64,000 nt of DNA, taken from assembly GCA_017408025.1 (NCBI GenBank), contig JAFQVJ010000008.1, positions 1 through 64,000 of the forward strand. The letters are read 5' to 3'. The DNA comes from Lachnospiraceae bacterium. Lineage in GTDB: Bacteria > Bacillota > Clostridia > Lachnospirales > Lachnospiraceae. The notes under the pieces were generated by a model. It did not search any database. It was not told the origin of the DNA and saw nothing but the letters and a program-made list of their open reading frames with translations. How positions within the stretch are numbered: the first letter of the stretch is position 1; the number at the start of each line of letters is the position of its first letter. A program made the translations under genes and the position numbers. This document shows positions 1 to 10,094 of this stretch, piece by piece.

Positions 1-110
1 ACCTGCTAAGAAAATTACGCAATTTTTTCAATGGTATGTTCTTACCATGGCACACCGCCTGTAGCAATATTGTCTGACATATAAAAGACGAACTGTAATA
101 AACTCTTCGA

Positions 111-152
111 AAAAGGGCGTCTAGAAAGTTCCGAGTTCTCGAAAGAAGCCCG
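111..152 (-). terminator. possible second terminator downstream of addA
   Basis: On the minus strand a GGGC/GCCC stem, with an internal CGAG/CTCG hairpin, is followed by TTTTT. It lies about 140 bases past the addA stop. The stem is short and partly imperfect, so this is only a candidate. I see no convincing gene in the remainder of 1-290. Confidence 0.3.
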
Positions 153-206
153 TTTAAAATATATACAGATAATCGGTGTAGAGGGTAATAAAAGTATTGA
201 GGCATA

Positions 207-256
207 GAAAAGGAAGATTGCAGTCGCCCTTGATGACAAAAATATACAATCTTCCC
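207..256 (-). terminator. intrinsic terminator of addBA
   Basis: A perfect 9-bp inverted repeat (GGAAGATTG at 212-220, CAATCTTCC at 247-255 on the + strand) lies just past the addA stop. On the minus strand the second arm is followed by TTTTCT. The 26-base loop is long for a terminator, but position and U-run fit. Confidence 0.55.
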
Positions 257-290
257 ATAATGTGAATTATATAATTGTGCAACGGTTCTA

Positions 291-3200
291 TCACAAAGAT
301 AAGCTCTCACCAAATTTTACGGAATAAATGACAAGCTCTTTCACAGGTTTGCCTGTAACCTTTTCCAAGGCCTCACCATAGTACACCAGCTGACTTTCGT
401 ATCTGGCTTTCAAATCCTCTATGCGAGCTACATTGTCTGTCTTGTAATCAACTATAACGATACCTTCATCTTCCTCAAACCATGCATCGACAATACCCTG
501 CACAACTACCAGCTCCTCGCTTTTGTACTTATCCTTATCAATTGCACAAGCAGGAATACCCATTACAAATGGCTTTTCCCTATATAGCAATCCATTTTTG
601 TGGGCGCAAGCCATGCGCCTGCCCAAATCAGACTTGGCAAATACAAGTATCTTTGAAGCATCTACAAGTTCCTTACTCTCTTCATCCAGAAGTCCCTTTT
701 CAACCATGCTGTCCATCATGGCTGATACATTGGATTTGTCATCTGGAACATTATCATAGTCAAATAATTCGAAAACCCTGTGATATGCAGTTCCGCGTAA
801 TGCACCCTTTGATGGACCTTTTTCACCGGGCTCACCAAAGTTAATTTCTTCCGAAGGAAAGTCATCATCTGCTGTCATTCTCATAAACATGTGCTTTATA
901 TCAGAGATACTCATCTTGGAGCGTATCCTACACTCCTCATCATGCTCATATATATATGTCAGTGTATCCTCCAGATATTTTCTGATATTACCGTCATATA
1001 CCTTATGACAATCCCATTTTGCAAGAGCTTCCTTGGATGATTCCTGAATTTTTGCGGTCTCCACCTTGCTATATACAATATCACCAGGTCTGACTCTGTT
1101 AAATAATACATGCTTCCCTGCATACTCATTGGCAGTTGCCATCATTATCCAATCCATGTATGAAACAGCTCCTGCCACAGTCATAGCATCCAGCTCTATT
1201 CTGCCTCTTTTTGCAAGACTCTCATAATCATCAAGCTTTTTAGTCACTCTGCCTACCCCTGTCAGTATCAGCTTTTCTCTGGCTCTAGTCAGGGCAACAT
1301 AGAGAACTCTAAGCTCCTCTGCCAGATTTTCAAGCTTAATCTTATAAGCTATAGTTTCCTTTATAAGCGTCTTGTATTTTACACGCCTGTCCGTGTCTAC
1401 ACAGTTTAATCCTACACCCAGCTCATGATGGATAATCATATCCTTAGTCACATCTGCCATATTCATCTTCTTACCCATTCCAGCCACGAAGACAACAGGG
1501 TACTCAAGACCTTTACTTTTGTGAATAGTCATAAGCTTGACACTGTCCTCATTTTCGCCAGATACATTTGCCTCTCCCTGCTCCACCTTATACTTCTTCA
1601 TAAGCTCAATATATCTTACGAAATTGAACAGTCCACTGTATGCACCATCCTCATATGCTTTTGCCTTCTGTAGGAGCATTTCCACATTTGCCATACGTTT
1701 TTCTCCTGCCTTGCTGGCCATAAGAAATTCCTTGAAATGTGTATCTTCCAGAAACATGCATATGATATCATAGATAGACATATATGTTGATGCCTTCCTG
1801 TAGGCTGAAAGCTTATTTTTTATAATATTAATCTTGTTGGCATAAACTCCGTCATACTCCAAAAATGCCTGATGGAAGCTACAAGCTTTATCAATTTTTA
1901 TGTCAGCTAACATATTTTCTGTAATGCCGAAAATATTTTTTAGAACTGCCGCCAGCTTAATATCCTGACGAGGATTATCTATAACTGACAGCATATCCAA
2001 TATGGCGCTTATCTCAAATGTATCGAAATATCCTTCACTAAGAGAAGTATACACTGGTATTCCCTCTGCCATAAAAGCCTCTGCGTACGCATCTGCGTAT
2101 GCCTTTGTACTCCTAAACAATATGGCTATATCGCCAAAGCGCAAAGGTCGCATCTCCTTTTGTTCCTTGTCATATATCATAAGAGGCTCTTTTTTGCCAT
2201 TTCCATATATTAGCTCCTTTATTTTAGCAGCTGTCATGGCAGCTTCAAGCTCCACCTTTGCTGGGGCTTCATCATCAGATAAGCCATCCTCCTCTTCTCC
2301 GTCATCATCCATATCCACAAACATGATTTCAGCCTTGTATTCTTCACCATCCACAGGAAATTCCATACCCGGATAAAGCATATTGTCCTCGTCATATGCT
2401 ATTCCACCAAGGTCCTTCACCATTATCTGTCTGAAAATGGCATTACAAAAATCAAGTACCTGGTAACGACTTCTGAAATTCTTGGAGAGTACAATCTTCT
2501 GACAATCCTTGTTGTTTCCTACAGGTTGGAGGACATCTGTCGAATCTGAGCACCCTGCTGGGTAGGTGTCGTATTTTTTTAAAAATAACTCCGGACGCGC
2601 CAGACGAAACTTGTAAATGCTCTGTTTCACATCTCCTACCATAAATACATTGGATGTGCCATTACCTCTCTTAGATATGGCATTGAGGATAATTTCCTGA
2701 ACCAGATTGCTGTCCTGATACTCATCAATCATTATCTCATAATAGTCCTGTGACATCTCAATAGCTGTCTCAGTTGGAACATAATGACCATTTTCGTCTT
2801 CTCTTGCCAATATATCCAATGCATAATGCTCTATATCACTAAAATCCGTCATATCCTTCTCAAGCTTGGCAGCTTTGTACGCTCTGCCAAACTCTGTGAC
2901 AAGACGCACCAGTTCCCTTACTACAGGAGCACATTTTCGCACATCCTCAAGTATGTCATTCAACGGACGCAAAAAATATTTTTTTGCCAGACTTTCCATG
3001 CCCTTTTTGTATGAGGTTCGCAGATTTTTGATAACATCTTTTGTAAGTGTGTCCTCCTCAGACAAACCTTTTAAAGTTGGAAAACGACCGAAGGTAAATC
3101 CCTTTATTCCTGCTCCCATGGCATCAAATTCACTTTGCTCACCTAAACGCTTCAATCTGTCATATTCCTCTTTGATAAAGTCTGGAAGCTTGTCCAAACC

Positions 3201-3935
3201 AGAATCATAGCTAAGCTCCAATGCTGTCTCAGCCTGAGCAATACACTGACTTAACTGCATGCGTATGTTATCTTTTGCAACCTGAAACCAACTACAGCTG
3301 CCCTCTGCTTTCTCAGGCTCTATTTCGTATGCCTCTACCAATGACCAAAGCCATTTTTCAGGATTTGGATAGCTCTGGGAAAAGCGGTACAGAGTCAGCA
3401 GCTTTTCTTCAATAGCCTTATCACTTCTACTGTCTGAATATACATCAATAAATCGGTGAAAACTCTCAGTTCCTTCGGCGTAATTTTTTTCTAACAGCTC
3501 CGCCATAACATCTGACTGCATCAATGCCAAATCACCGCTGTCTGCTATCTTAAATGCAGGGTCAATATCGATTTCATTAAAATGCTCCTTCACCACATCC
3601 TTACAAAAACTGTCGATGGTGGCAATCTTGGCATTGTGTATATATGTCAGCTGTTTTCTAATATGGTCATCGAAAGGGTTGTCTTTCATCTTTTTTTCAA
3701 GTGTTTTTAAGATTCTCTCGCGCATCTCTGATGCAGCAGCATTGGTAAATGTCACTACCAGTAGCTTGTCAATATCTACTGGTGGTTGACCGTTTTCACC
3801 TGTCACAAGGGATATGATATGCTCCACCAAAACTGCAGTTTTTCCAGAGCCTGCCGCTGCCGCTACAAGCACATTTTTATCTCTGACATCTATAACCTTC
3901 CTCTGGTCATCAGTCCATTTTGTATCTGCTGCCAT
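291..3935 (-). CDS. addA: ATP-dependent helicase/nuclease subunit A (AddA)
   Basis: AddA is the helicase-nuclease subunit of the AddAB complex, which resects double-strand ends up to Chi and loads RecA; it is the Gram-positive counterpart of RecBCD. The 1214-residue protein has a UvrD-type Walker A (AAAAGSGKT, residues 25-33), the SF1 motif IDEYQDSN near residue 408, the motif around MTIHKSKGLEYPVVFV, and the VALTRAREKL motif. A C-terminal RecB-type nuclease domain shows the GTAYHRVFE histidine, the aspartate in GIVDAW, and VDYKTDN. Length matches the family. The start follows a strong AAGGAGG site. Its first codon lies 3 bases after the addB stop, so the two are almost certainly co-transcribed and translationally coupled. 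Confidence 0.97.
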   Translation of the reverse strand: MAADTKWTDDQRKVIDVRDKNVLVAAAAGSGKTAVLVEHIISLVTGENGQPPVDIDKLLVVTFTNAAASEMRERILKTLEKKMKDNPFDDHIRKQLTYIHNAKIATIDSFCKDVVKEHFNEIDIDPAFKIADSGDLALMQSDVMAELLEKNYAEGTESFHRFIDVYSDSRSDKAIEEKLLTLYRFSQSYPNPEKWLWSLVEAYEIEPEKAEGSCSWFQVAKDNIRMQLSQCIAQAETALELSYDSGLDKLPDFIKEEYDRLKRLGEQSEFDAMGAGIKGFTFGRFPTLKGLSEEDTLTKDVIKNLRTSYKKGMESLAKKYFLRPLNDILEDVRKCAPVVRELVRLVTEFGRAYKAAKLEKDMTDFSDIEHYALDILAREDENGHYVPTETAIEMSQDYYEIMIDEYQDSNLVQEIILNAISKRGNGTSNVFMVGDVKQSIYKFRLARPELFLKKYDTYPAGCSDSTDVLQPVGNNKDCQKIVLSKNFRSRYQVLDFCNAIFRQIMVKDLGGIAYDEDNMLYPGMEFPVDGEEYKAEIMFVDMDDDGEEEDGLSDDEAPAKVELEAAMTAAKIKELIYGNGKKEPLMIYDKEQKEMRPLRFGDIAILFRSTKAYADAYAEAFMAEGIPVYTSLSEGYFDTFEISAILDMLSVIDNPRQDIKLAAVLKNIFGITENMLADIKIDKACSFHQAFLEYDGVYANKINIIKNKLSAYRKASTYMSIYDIICMFLEDTHFKEFLMASKAGEKRMANVEMLLQKAKAYEDGAYSGLFNFVRYIELMKKYKVEQGEANVSGENEDSVKLMTIHKSKGLEYPVVFVAGMGKKMNMADVTKDMIIHHELGVGLNCVDTDRRVKYKTLIKETIAYKIKLENLAEELRVLYVALTRAREKLILTGVGRVTKKLDDYESLAKRGRIELDAMTVAGAVSYMDWIMMATANEYAGKHVLFNRVRPGDIVYSKVETAKIQESSKEALAKWDCHKVYDGNIRKYLEDTLTYIYEHDEECRIRSKMSISDIKHMFMRMTADDDFPSEEINFGEPGEKGPSKGALRGTAYHRVFELFDYDNVPDDKSNVSAMMDSMVEKGLLDEESKELVDASKILVFAKSDLGRRMACAHKNGLLYREKPFVMGIPACAIDKDKYKSEELVVVQGIVDAWFEEDEGIVIVDYKTDNVARIEDLKARYESQLVYYGEALEKVTGKPVKELVIYSVKFGESLSL

Positions 3936-3938
3936 ATA

Positions 3939-6900
3939 CTATCCCTCCTTTCTCCTATCACTTTCTCTACCACCACTCTTTTTATCCGAATTTGTCCCAA
4001 ATTCGGGTCGTGACCACACGGTCTCCAACTCCTTTGCACTGGTTGTGTGGAGTCGTCTATATTCATTCTTAAATTGCTTATTGTCAAATGCACATACTCC
4101 CTTAAACTTACAGTAGCTGCATGGGGTATACTGACCTTTTTTGTATGGATTCATAGCTATATTGCCATCCATAATCTCTGTGGTCATCTGCTCTATCTTT
4201 GACTTTACACGACCTATAAGTCGTTCAAAGTTTTCCTCTGACAGGACACCGGCATCAGCTCCTACGTGAATATAGCTTCCGATATCACCGTATTTAACCT
4301 TTGCCACATTTGATGTCTTATTGTCCTCTCCAAGACTGCTATCTATACCCATTATAACATGTTCGTCACTGTTAATTGCTCCAGTCATTTTATACTGGGC
4401 AAGTAGCTTCTCTGCAAATACATCCTCATCAGTCATGGATTCCTCATAATCTATTATTGGGTCCTTGATATTGAAGTAGAACACACCTCCTGGGTGAACC
4501 CCCTTCCCGGGATTTAAAGCCTTCTCCCTCTTTACAAGCGTATCCATATAATAGATAAGCTGCAACTGCAATCCATTCTCCACATCAGCCGGGTTAAAGG
4601 TTGTATTTCCTGATTTGTAATCTATAACCTTTATATACACATTTCCGTCGTCCGACAGTCTGTCCACTCTATCTATACGTCCCTCCCTTAGCTTAAGCTC
4701 AAAATCGTCCGGTTTAAAGCCGCCTCTCCTAATATGCTCAATGATAGCCCACGCTGAACGATCAGTCACTCTTCTGATTTTTTCTATCATGTAGCTGTTT
4801 CTTGCAGAGCTTCTAAGAACATGTCCACCGTACTTTTCAGTAACCTGCTCTACTACATCATCTACGATGCTCTTTCTCATATCATCTGTCACACTGGCAA
4901 AATCCAGCTCTCTTTCAACAATTTGCCTTGAAAAAAGCTCAATTGCCTCGTGAAAAATATTACCTATGTCTACAGGCTTAATCTCATAAACCGGGCGCTC
5001 CATAAGCTTTAATCCATAGCTTAGGAAATGAGCATAGGCACACGCCGCATATCGCTCTATTCTGGTAATGCTGCCAGACAATCTATCACCATATAAAGCA
5101 TTGGCAACTGCCTTATCTAGCACACTGTCTGCATTGGTGTAATAAGCTCCCTCTATGGCCCTGTCAAGTGCCTCTCTGTATTTATCATCTCTCCCAAAGT
5201 AGGCAAACAGCTCCCTCCACAGAGTATCCAACTCCTCCGTCTCATAATCCTTTATGCCCAGTATAGTTTTTTCAAATGCCCCTCGCTTTGTTATAAGCAT
5301 CTCTGACTCTGCTTCACATTCCTTTATAATGCAATCCTCAAACATATCCTGCATAGTTCCTATAAGGTAGGATGGTCTCATAGCATTGCCATCAGCAGAG
5401 CTTAATGCATAAGTCAAAATCAATTTTTCTGAAGGCTTAGTTAAGTTGAGATAGAGATAAAATCTCTGTATAAATCCGGCCTCTCTTACAGTTGGCGACA
5501 GCTCCATATTCATATTTTTCAGAACTGTTCTGTCACTCTGCGACAGCAGACCAGGCTTATTTCCATGGGATGGTATAATGCCGTCATTTACCCCCATTAC
5601 AAACAATACCTTTATAGCTTTAAGTCTTGTCCTCTGGATATCACCCACTACCACCTGATCCATAACCATAGGAATAATGCCAACCTTTATCTCATCAAAT
5701 CCATCATCAAGAAGTCTTCTGTATTCTTTCAACGTCAATTTTTCATCTCCAAGAAGACTATCCAGCTTATCAAAAAGCTCCATGGTTAGCTCATAAGCCT
5801 GACTATATTCTGCTGCCAATGAATGTTCTTCCTGCTCTTTAAAATACTCCTCATATTCATCCAGCTTTTCAGACAGTCTGTGTACCACTGTGAATTCTCT
5901 GATAAGATTGGAAATATCTCGCACATTCATTGCTTTTATATCTTTTTCAAAGAAATCTGACACAGCGTTCATAAGCTTTATTCTGATAGACTCGCACTCC
6001 GCCAAATCCTCTTCAGTCATATCCTTGTGCATTTTGGTAAATGGATTGCTATAATCCTTAAACCCACGAACACCACAGCCTAAAACGTAGTTTTCCAGTA
6101 TATCAGCTTCATCCCGATTAAGGGGGCTCATATCATTTTTTAGGTATGCAAAGACACTCTCATACGAAAAATCTTCGTCTGCCATCTGAAGTATACCTCT
6201 GATGACATTGACAAAAGGATTGCGTATAAGACTTCTCTTGCCATCCATAAAATATGGTATGCCATTGCTCTTTAGGGCTCTCTCAAGGTTACGCCCCACC
6301 CCTTCCAAATCTCCTGTGATTACAGCTATGTCTCTATACCTAAGGTTACCCTTACTCTCCATAACCATTGACACTATCTTGTCTGATGTAAATTCTGCCT
6401 CTTTTACGGAATTTGATGCCTGATATATCTCAAATGCCACTTGCCCTTCTGTGTGACTATTCTCCTTATTATGGTTATTTTCCTTATTTTCATTATTCCT
6501 ATTTCTGTTATTTTCTCTATTATTTATATTATGCTCATTTATCCTTGCCTTGACTATTTCACCATATCTAAACAGCTGTCGCTCCACATGTGCAAGAACC
6601 TCATTGCCCGCAAATCTTGATTTATCACTCATGTCTATAAAGACAGGCTGGTCGACCTGAACACGGCTGTCGGCAGCAAGACTCATAAGTGTATTAACTG
6701 TGGTTTTAGACATAGCAAAAAGTTCATGTTCTTTTATATCACCAAATCCTGTTGATGTAATACCGTCACATGCCTCTTTTGCTATGGTCAACGTCACATG
6801 AACCTGCTGACTGTATTCCATTAAGAGCTGTACAAGTCTGTTCTGGACAGGTGTAAAGCCTGTAAAGCCATCGAGATACAGCTCACTATTTCTTATAATG

Positions 6901-7493
6901 TCTGATGAAGGCACTGCATCACAAAGTCTTGATAATACTTCTTCCTTTGTGATATACACATTGTCATCACCGCTCATATTTTTCACATATTCCCTAAAAG
7001 CTTCATAGATAACACTTATATCCTCAAGCTTCATCATAGTGCTTCTATGACCCTTTGATTCTGCCACAATATTTTTAAGCTCATCTGGGGCGATTCCATA
7101 TTGATAAAGCTCTGATATGGAGGATTTCATCTCCTCCACAAAGCCAAAATATTTAAGCTTATCCTTGAATAATTTCAATTCTTCCTTCTTGGCTTCAATG
7201 ACATGGCGAAGAACCAGCGTCTTACCTGTATCATCCAGTATTGACAAACGATTGATACCCAGTTCCTCAAATATACGAAATGCCAGACGGTTGAAGCTGA
7301 CTATATCTATATTCATAACTCCATGTCTTGGATGAAGCTCCACTATATCCTTCTGAACAGCCATAGTAAACTGCTCCGGCACCACTATGATATAGTTCTT
7401 CCCAGGATTATCTATGGATTTTTGTATAATTTCATCATATACATATCTTGTCTTTCCGGCACCACTTGATCCCAATATAAACCTTAACGCCAT
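3939..7493 (-). CDS. addB: ATP-dependent helicase/deoxyribonuclease subunit B (AddB)
   Basis: Partner of AddA in end resection. The N-terminus carries a Walker A (GSSGAGKT, residues 8-15). The C-terminal nuclease domain has VIDYKSGN. Four cysteines, one in RYAACAYAHF and three in PCSYCKFKGVC, match the iron-sulfur staple that clamps the AddB nuclease domain. I start at ATG 7493 (MALRF), which has GGAAGGAG upstream; a further in-frame ATG ten codons earlier lacks a ribosome site. Length is 1184 residues. Residues about 318-350 form an Asn/Glu/Lys/Arg low-complexity stretch (NNRENNRNRNNENKEN) that looks like an expanded linker. Confidence 0.97.
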   Translation of the reverse strand: MALRFILGSSGAGKTRYVYDEIIQKSIDNPGKNYIIVVPEQFTMAVQKDIVELHPRHGVMNIDIVSFNRLAFRIFEELGINRLSILDDTGKTLVLRHVIEAKKEELKLFKDKLKYFGFVEEMKSSISELYQYGIAPDELKNIVAESKGHRSTMMKLEDISVIYEAFREYVKNMSGDDNVYITKEEVLSRLCDAVPSSDIIRNSELYLDGFTGFTPVQNRLVQLLMEYSQQVHVTLTIAKEACDGITSTGFGDIKEHELFAMSKTTVNTLMSLAADSRVQVDQPVFIDMSDKSRFAGNEVLAHVERQLFRYGEIVKARINEHNINNRENNRNRNNENKENNHNKENSHTEGQVAFEIYQASNSVKEAEFTSDKIVSMVMESKGNLRYRDIAVITGDLEGVGRNLERALKSNGIPYFMDGKRSLIRNPFVNVIRGILQMADEDFSYESVFAYLKNDMSPLNRDEADILENYVLGCGVRGFKDYSNPFTKMHKDMTEEDLAECESIRIKLMNAVSDFFEKDIKAMNVRDISNLIREFTVVHRLSEKLDEYEEYFKEQEEHSLAAEYSQAYELTMELFDKLDSLLGDEKLTLKEYRRLLDDGFDEIKVGIIPMVMDQVVVGDIQRTRLKAIKVLFVMGVNDGIIPSHGNKPGLLSQSDRTVLKNMNMELSPTVREAGFIQRFYLYLNLTKPSEKLILTYALSSADGNAMRPSYLIGTMQDMFEDCIIKECEAESEMLITKRGAFEKTILGIKDYETEELDTLWRELFAYFGRDDKYREALDRAIEGAYYTNADSVLDKAVANALYGDRLSGSITRIERYAACAYAHFLSYGLKLMERPVYEIKPVDIGNIFHEAIELFSRQIVERELDFASVTDDMRKSIVDDVVEQVTEKYGGHVLRSSARNSYMIEKIRRVTDRSAWAIIEHIRRGGFKPDDFELKLREGRIDRVDRLSDDGNVYIKVIDYKSGNTTFNPADVENGLQLQLIYYMDTLVKREKALNPGKGVHPGGVFYFNIKDPIIDYEESMTDEDVFAEKLLAQYKMTGAINSDEHVIMGIDSSLGEDNKTSNVAKVKYGDIGSYIHVGADAGVLSEENFERLIGRVKSKIEQMTTEIMDGNIAMNPYKKGQYTPCSYCKFKGVCAFDNKQFKNEYRRLHTTSAKELETVWSRPEFGTNSDKKSGGRESDRRKEG

Positions 7494-7576
7494 ACCTTTC
7501 TCCTTCCTTAGCACATAATGCACATTTGCGAGATGGTGTTCAACTGCTGCGAAGCATTTTTCTTCTGCATATATTT

Positions 7577-7647
7577 AAACTCTCCTGCATAGTATATATA
7601 AACAATAGACCCATAATCAGGTCTTACTAACCATCAGGAGAGTTTTT
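7577..7647 (+). promoter_or_regulatory. 5' inverted repeat covering the ribosome binding site of the 7648 gene
   Basis: AAACTCTCCTG (7577-7587) is the exact complement of CAGGAGAGTTT (7635-7645), and the second arm contains the GGAG Shine-Dalgarno just before ATG 7648. In a transcript that includes both arms the ribosome site would be paired. The second arm runs into TTTTT, so it also resembles a terminator. The transcription start is unknown; a start inside the 47-base loop would remove the hairpin. Confidence 0.5.
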
Positions 7648-7866
7648 ATGAGTCAGGATTATAATCCCAAAATTTATGTTATGCAGCTGCGAGAACTTAT
7701 CTACACTGCCATTTTCATTGTACTAACCATTATTCTCATCATAGTAATGATATCCATGTTTGCACCTGATAATGAAGCTACAGAGAGCTCCGCTACACCT
7801 GAAACAACTGTTTCCACTTACATATACGGATACAACAAAGTGGGCAAGTCCACTTCAACTCCCTAA
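7648..7866 (+). CDS. small membrane-anchored protein, possibly truncated
   Basis: The 72-residue protein has a polar N-terminus (MSQDYNPKIYVMQLREL), one strong membrane segment at about residues 18-40 (IYTAIFIVLTIILIIVMISMF), and a short Ser/Thr/Glu-rich outer tail ending YIYGYNKVGKSTSTP. A CAGGAG site precedes the ATG by 8 bases. From memory, similar N-termini occur on longer Lachnospiraceae membrane proteins with an extracytoplasmic domain, so this may be a shortened copy; that is inference. The stop codon falls inside a strong inverted repeat (7840-7895). It stands alone, divergent from addB and convergent with nadE. Function unknown. Confidence 0.6.
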   Translation: MSQDYNPKIYVMQLRELIYTAIFIVLTIILIIVMISMFAPDNEATESSATPETTVSTYIYGYNKVGKSTSTP

Positions 7867-7895
7867 ATCCCTCATCCATGAGGGACTTGCTCCAC
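7840..7895. repeat. inverted repeat over the 3' end of the 7648 gene
   Basis: GTGGGCAAGTCC (7840-7851) and GGACTTGCTCCAC (7883-7895) pair over 12 positions, with an inner CCCTCATCCATGAGGG palindrome. No U-tract follows on either strand, so it is not an ordinary intrinsic terminator. It includes the stop codon of the small membrane protein. Confidence 0.5.
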
Positions 7896-7957
7896 CTTGC
7901 GAGCCGAGCACGGTCAGCTCACACTTTCCAGTTGTCGAAACACAAAAGATAAGAATC

Positions 7958-9937
7958 TTAAAGTTCTTTCTGCCACAGCTCTCCACATGCGTCACTAGGC
8001 ATTCTCAAATCACCTCTAGGTGATAATGCCACACTACCCACCTTTGGTCCATCTGGGAGACATGAACGCTTAAACTGCTGTGTGAAAATTCTTTTGTAAA
8101 ATACCTTTATCCATTTGAGAATGGTCTCTCTGTCATATATACCATCAAATGCCTTTAATGCAAGATAGTATACCTTCTTTGGTTCAAAACCAAATCTAAG
8201 TATCTGGTACATATAGAAATCATGAAGCTCGTATGGGCCTACAAGATCTTCTGTCTTCTGAGAAATCTGTCCCTCTTTAGGTGGCAACAGCTCAGGACTT
8301 ACTGGTGTATCAAGAACATCATACAATACATTTGCAAGAACCTCATCGCCACATGTGTCAGCGTAATATCTTACAAGATGACGCACAAGAGTCTTAGGCA
8401 CTGATGCATTTACACCATACATAGACATATGATCACCATTGTAGGTTGCCCAACCCAGAGCAAGCTCCGACATATCTCCTGTTCCTACAACCAATCCATT
8501 GTATTTATTCGATAAGTTCATGAGTAGCATAGTTCTCTGTCTTGCTTGTGAATTCTCATAGGTGACATCATGGATATTAATGTCATGGTCTATATCCTCA
8601 AAATGCTGGATTACCGCCTTTGATATGTTTATCTCTTTAAAGGTTGCTCCTATCTTTCCTATAAGTTCAACTGCATTTGTATACGTTCTATCTGTTGTAC
8701 CAAAGCCTGGCATTGTAACAGCTATGATGTCCTTTCTGTCCATTCCTGCCAGATCAAATGCCTTGGCAGCTACAAGAAGTGCCAATGTAGAGTCAAGACC
8801 ACCAGATATACCTATAACTGCGCTCTTTGAATGAGCATGAATAAGTCTCTTCTTAAGTCCCATAGCCTGAATCATAAATATCTCTTCACATCTCTTCTCC
8901 CTATCAGCCTTACCAGAAGGAACAAAAGGCGCATTGTCTATAAATCTGTCAAAGCCATCTGCCAAAGCTCGCTCTGCAATGCTTTCCATATCTTCAACAT
9001 CCTCTACAGCTGCCCCCTCAAAAGCAAACTCGTTCTCAACATATTCTGACTTACATATAGCTTCACTTTCATAGGATGGGAAGGATGTCATTCTTCTTCT
9101 CTCAGCATTGAGCTTATCCACATCTATATATGCACATATCATCTGATTTTCAAATCTCTTTGATTCTGCTAAAATAGTTCCATTCTCAGCTATAATATTG
9201 TGCCCTGAGAATACAAGGTCCGTTGTTGACTCTCCCTCACCTGCCGATGCATACACATAACCACATAAAAGTCTTGCCGACTGACCATTTACAAGATTTC
9301 TTCTGTATATATCCTTACCTGTTGCTTCGTCACTTGCTGATAGATTTACTATAATGTTTGCTCCTGCCAATGCATGTGATGTGCTAGGTGGAAGAGGCAC
9401 CCATAAATCCTCACATATCTCAGCTGCCACACCTACCTTATGACCAGCTATCTCACATGAAAAAATCTGATTTGCTCCGAATAAAACCGAAAACTCTCCA
9501 AGCTCTATATATGTCTGTATACCTGCTCCTGACGCGAAATGTCTGAGCTCATAAAACTCTCCATAATTAGGCAGATTCGTCTTCGGTACAATACCGAGAA
9601 TTTCTCCATCAAACATGGCAACTGCTGTATTGTAAAGCTTTCCAGTTACTTCCATAGGTGCGCCCACAAACACAAGTATATCCTTATCCTTTGTATATGC
9701 TGCTATATCCATCACTGCCTTTTTGGCTGCATTTATAAGTGTGGTTTGCCAAAATAAATCCTGACATGTATAGCCTGTCACGCAAAGCTCTGGAAATACT
9801 GCTATTTTTACATTTTCTGCTGCAGCGTTATCTATACACTGCTTTATCTGTTCAGTATTGTAATCACAGTCCGCAACCCTTATATCAGGTGTTGTTGCTG
9901 CTACTTTTATATATCCAAATTTCTCATATAATTTCAT
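7958..9937 (-). CDS. nadE: glutamine-dependent NAD+ synthetase
   Basis: Catalyses the last step of NAD biosynthesis: ATP-dependent amidation of nicotinate adenine dinucleotide using glutamine. The N-terminal nitrilase-type glutaminase domain shows the Glu of FPELCVTGY, the Lys of PKTNLPNYGEFYE and the Cys of AAEICEDLW. The C-terminal synthetase domain has the P-loop GISGGLDST near residue 375. At 659 residues it is the long two-domain form, in contrast to the short ammonia-dependent enzyme. AGGAGAAAG lies directly before the ATG. It is monocistronic, divergent from the amidase gene. Confidence 0.96.
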   Translation of the reverse strand: MKLYEKFGYIKVAATTPDIRVADCDYNTEQIKQCIDNAAAENVKIAVFPELCVTGYTCQDLFWQTTLINAAKKAVMDIAAYTKDKDILVFVGAPMEVTGKLYNTAVAMFDGEILGIVPKTNLPNYGEFYELRHFASGAGIQTYIELGEFSVLFGANQIFSCEIAGHKVGVAAEICEDLWVPLPPSTSHALAGANIIVNLSASDEATGKDIYRRNLVNGQSARLLCGYVYASAGEGESTTDLVFSGHNIIAENGTILAESKRFENQMICAYIDVDKLNAERRRMTSFPSYESEAICKSEYVENEFAFEGAAVEDVEDMESIAERALADGFDRFIDNAPFVPSGKADREKRCEEIFMIQAMGLKKRLIHAHSKSAVIGISGGLDSTLALLVAAKAFDLAGMDRKDIIAVTMPGFGTTDRTYTNAVELIGKIGATFKEINISKAVIQHFEDIDHDINIHDVTYENSQARQRTMLLMNLSNKYNGLVVGTGDMSELALGWATYNGDHMSMYGVNASVPKTLVRHLVRYYADTCGDEVLANVLYDVLDTPVSPELLPPKEGQISQKTEDLVGPYELHDFYMYQILRFGFEPKKVYYLALKAFDGIYDRETILKWIKVFYKRIFTQQFKRSCLPDGPKVGSVALSPRGDLRMPSDACGELWQKEL

Positions 9938-9976
9938 TTCTTTCTCCTAATAAAGCAAAACGATGTCACAACTTTC

Positions 9977-10005
9977 ATTTTATCGCAAAATTATAGTTTT
10001 GTCAT
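9977..10005 (-). promoter_or_regulatory. probable nadE promoter
   Basis: On the minus strand ATGACA (10005-10000), a 17-base spacer and TAAAAT (9982-9977) form a good sigma-A promoter about 40 bases upstream of the nadE start. Confidence 0.55.
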
Positions 10006-10094
10006 TTAATATTTTGTAGGGTTATGACGGTATATTTAAACACCAAGTATTATTGGACGCATATAATATAGAAAAAGCTCAATTACAGGTGAAT

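Noticed and set aside
42..239. A 65-codon open frame on the minus strand next to the window edge
   Set aside because: It has no ribosome site, poor composition, and includes the addA terminator stems; nothing supports translation.
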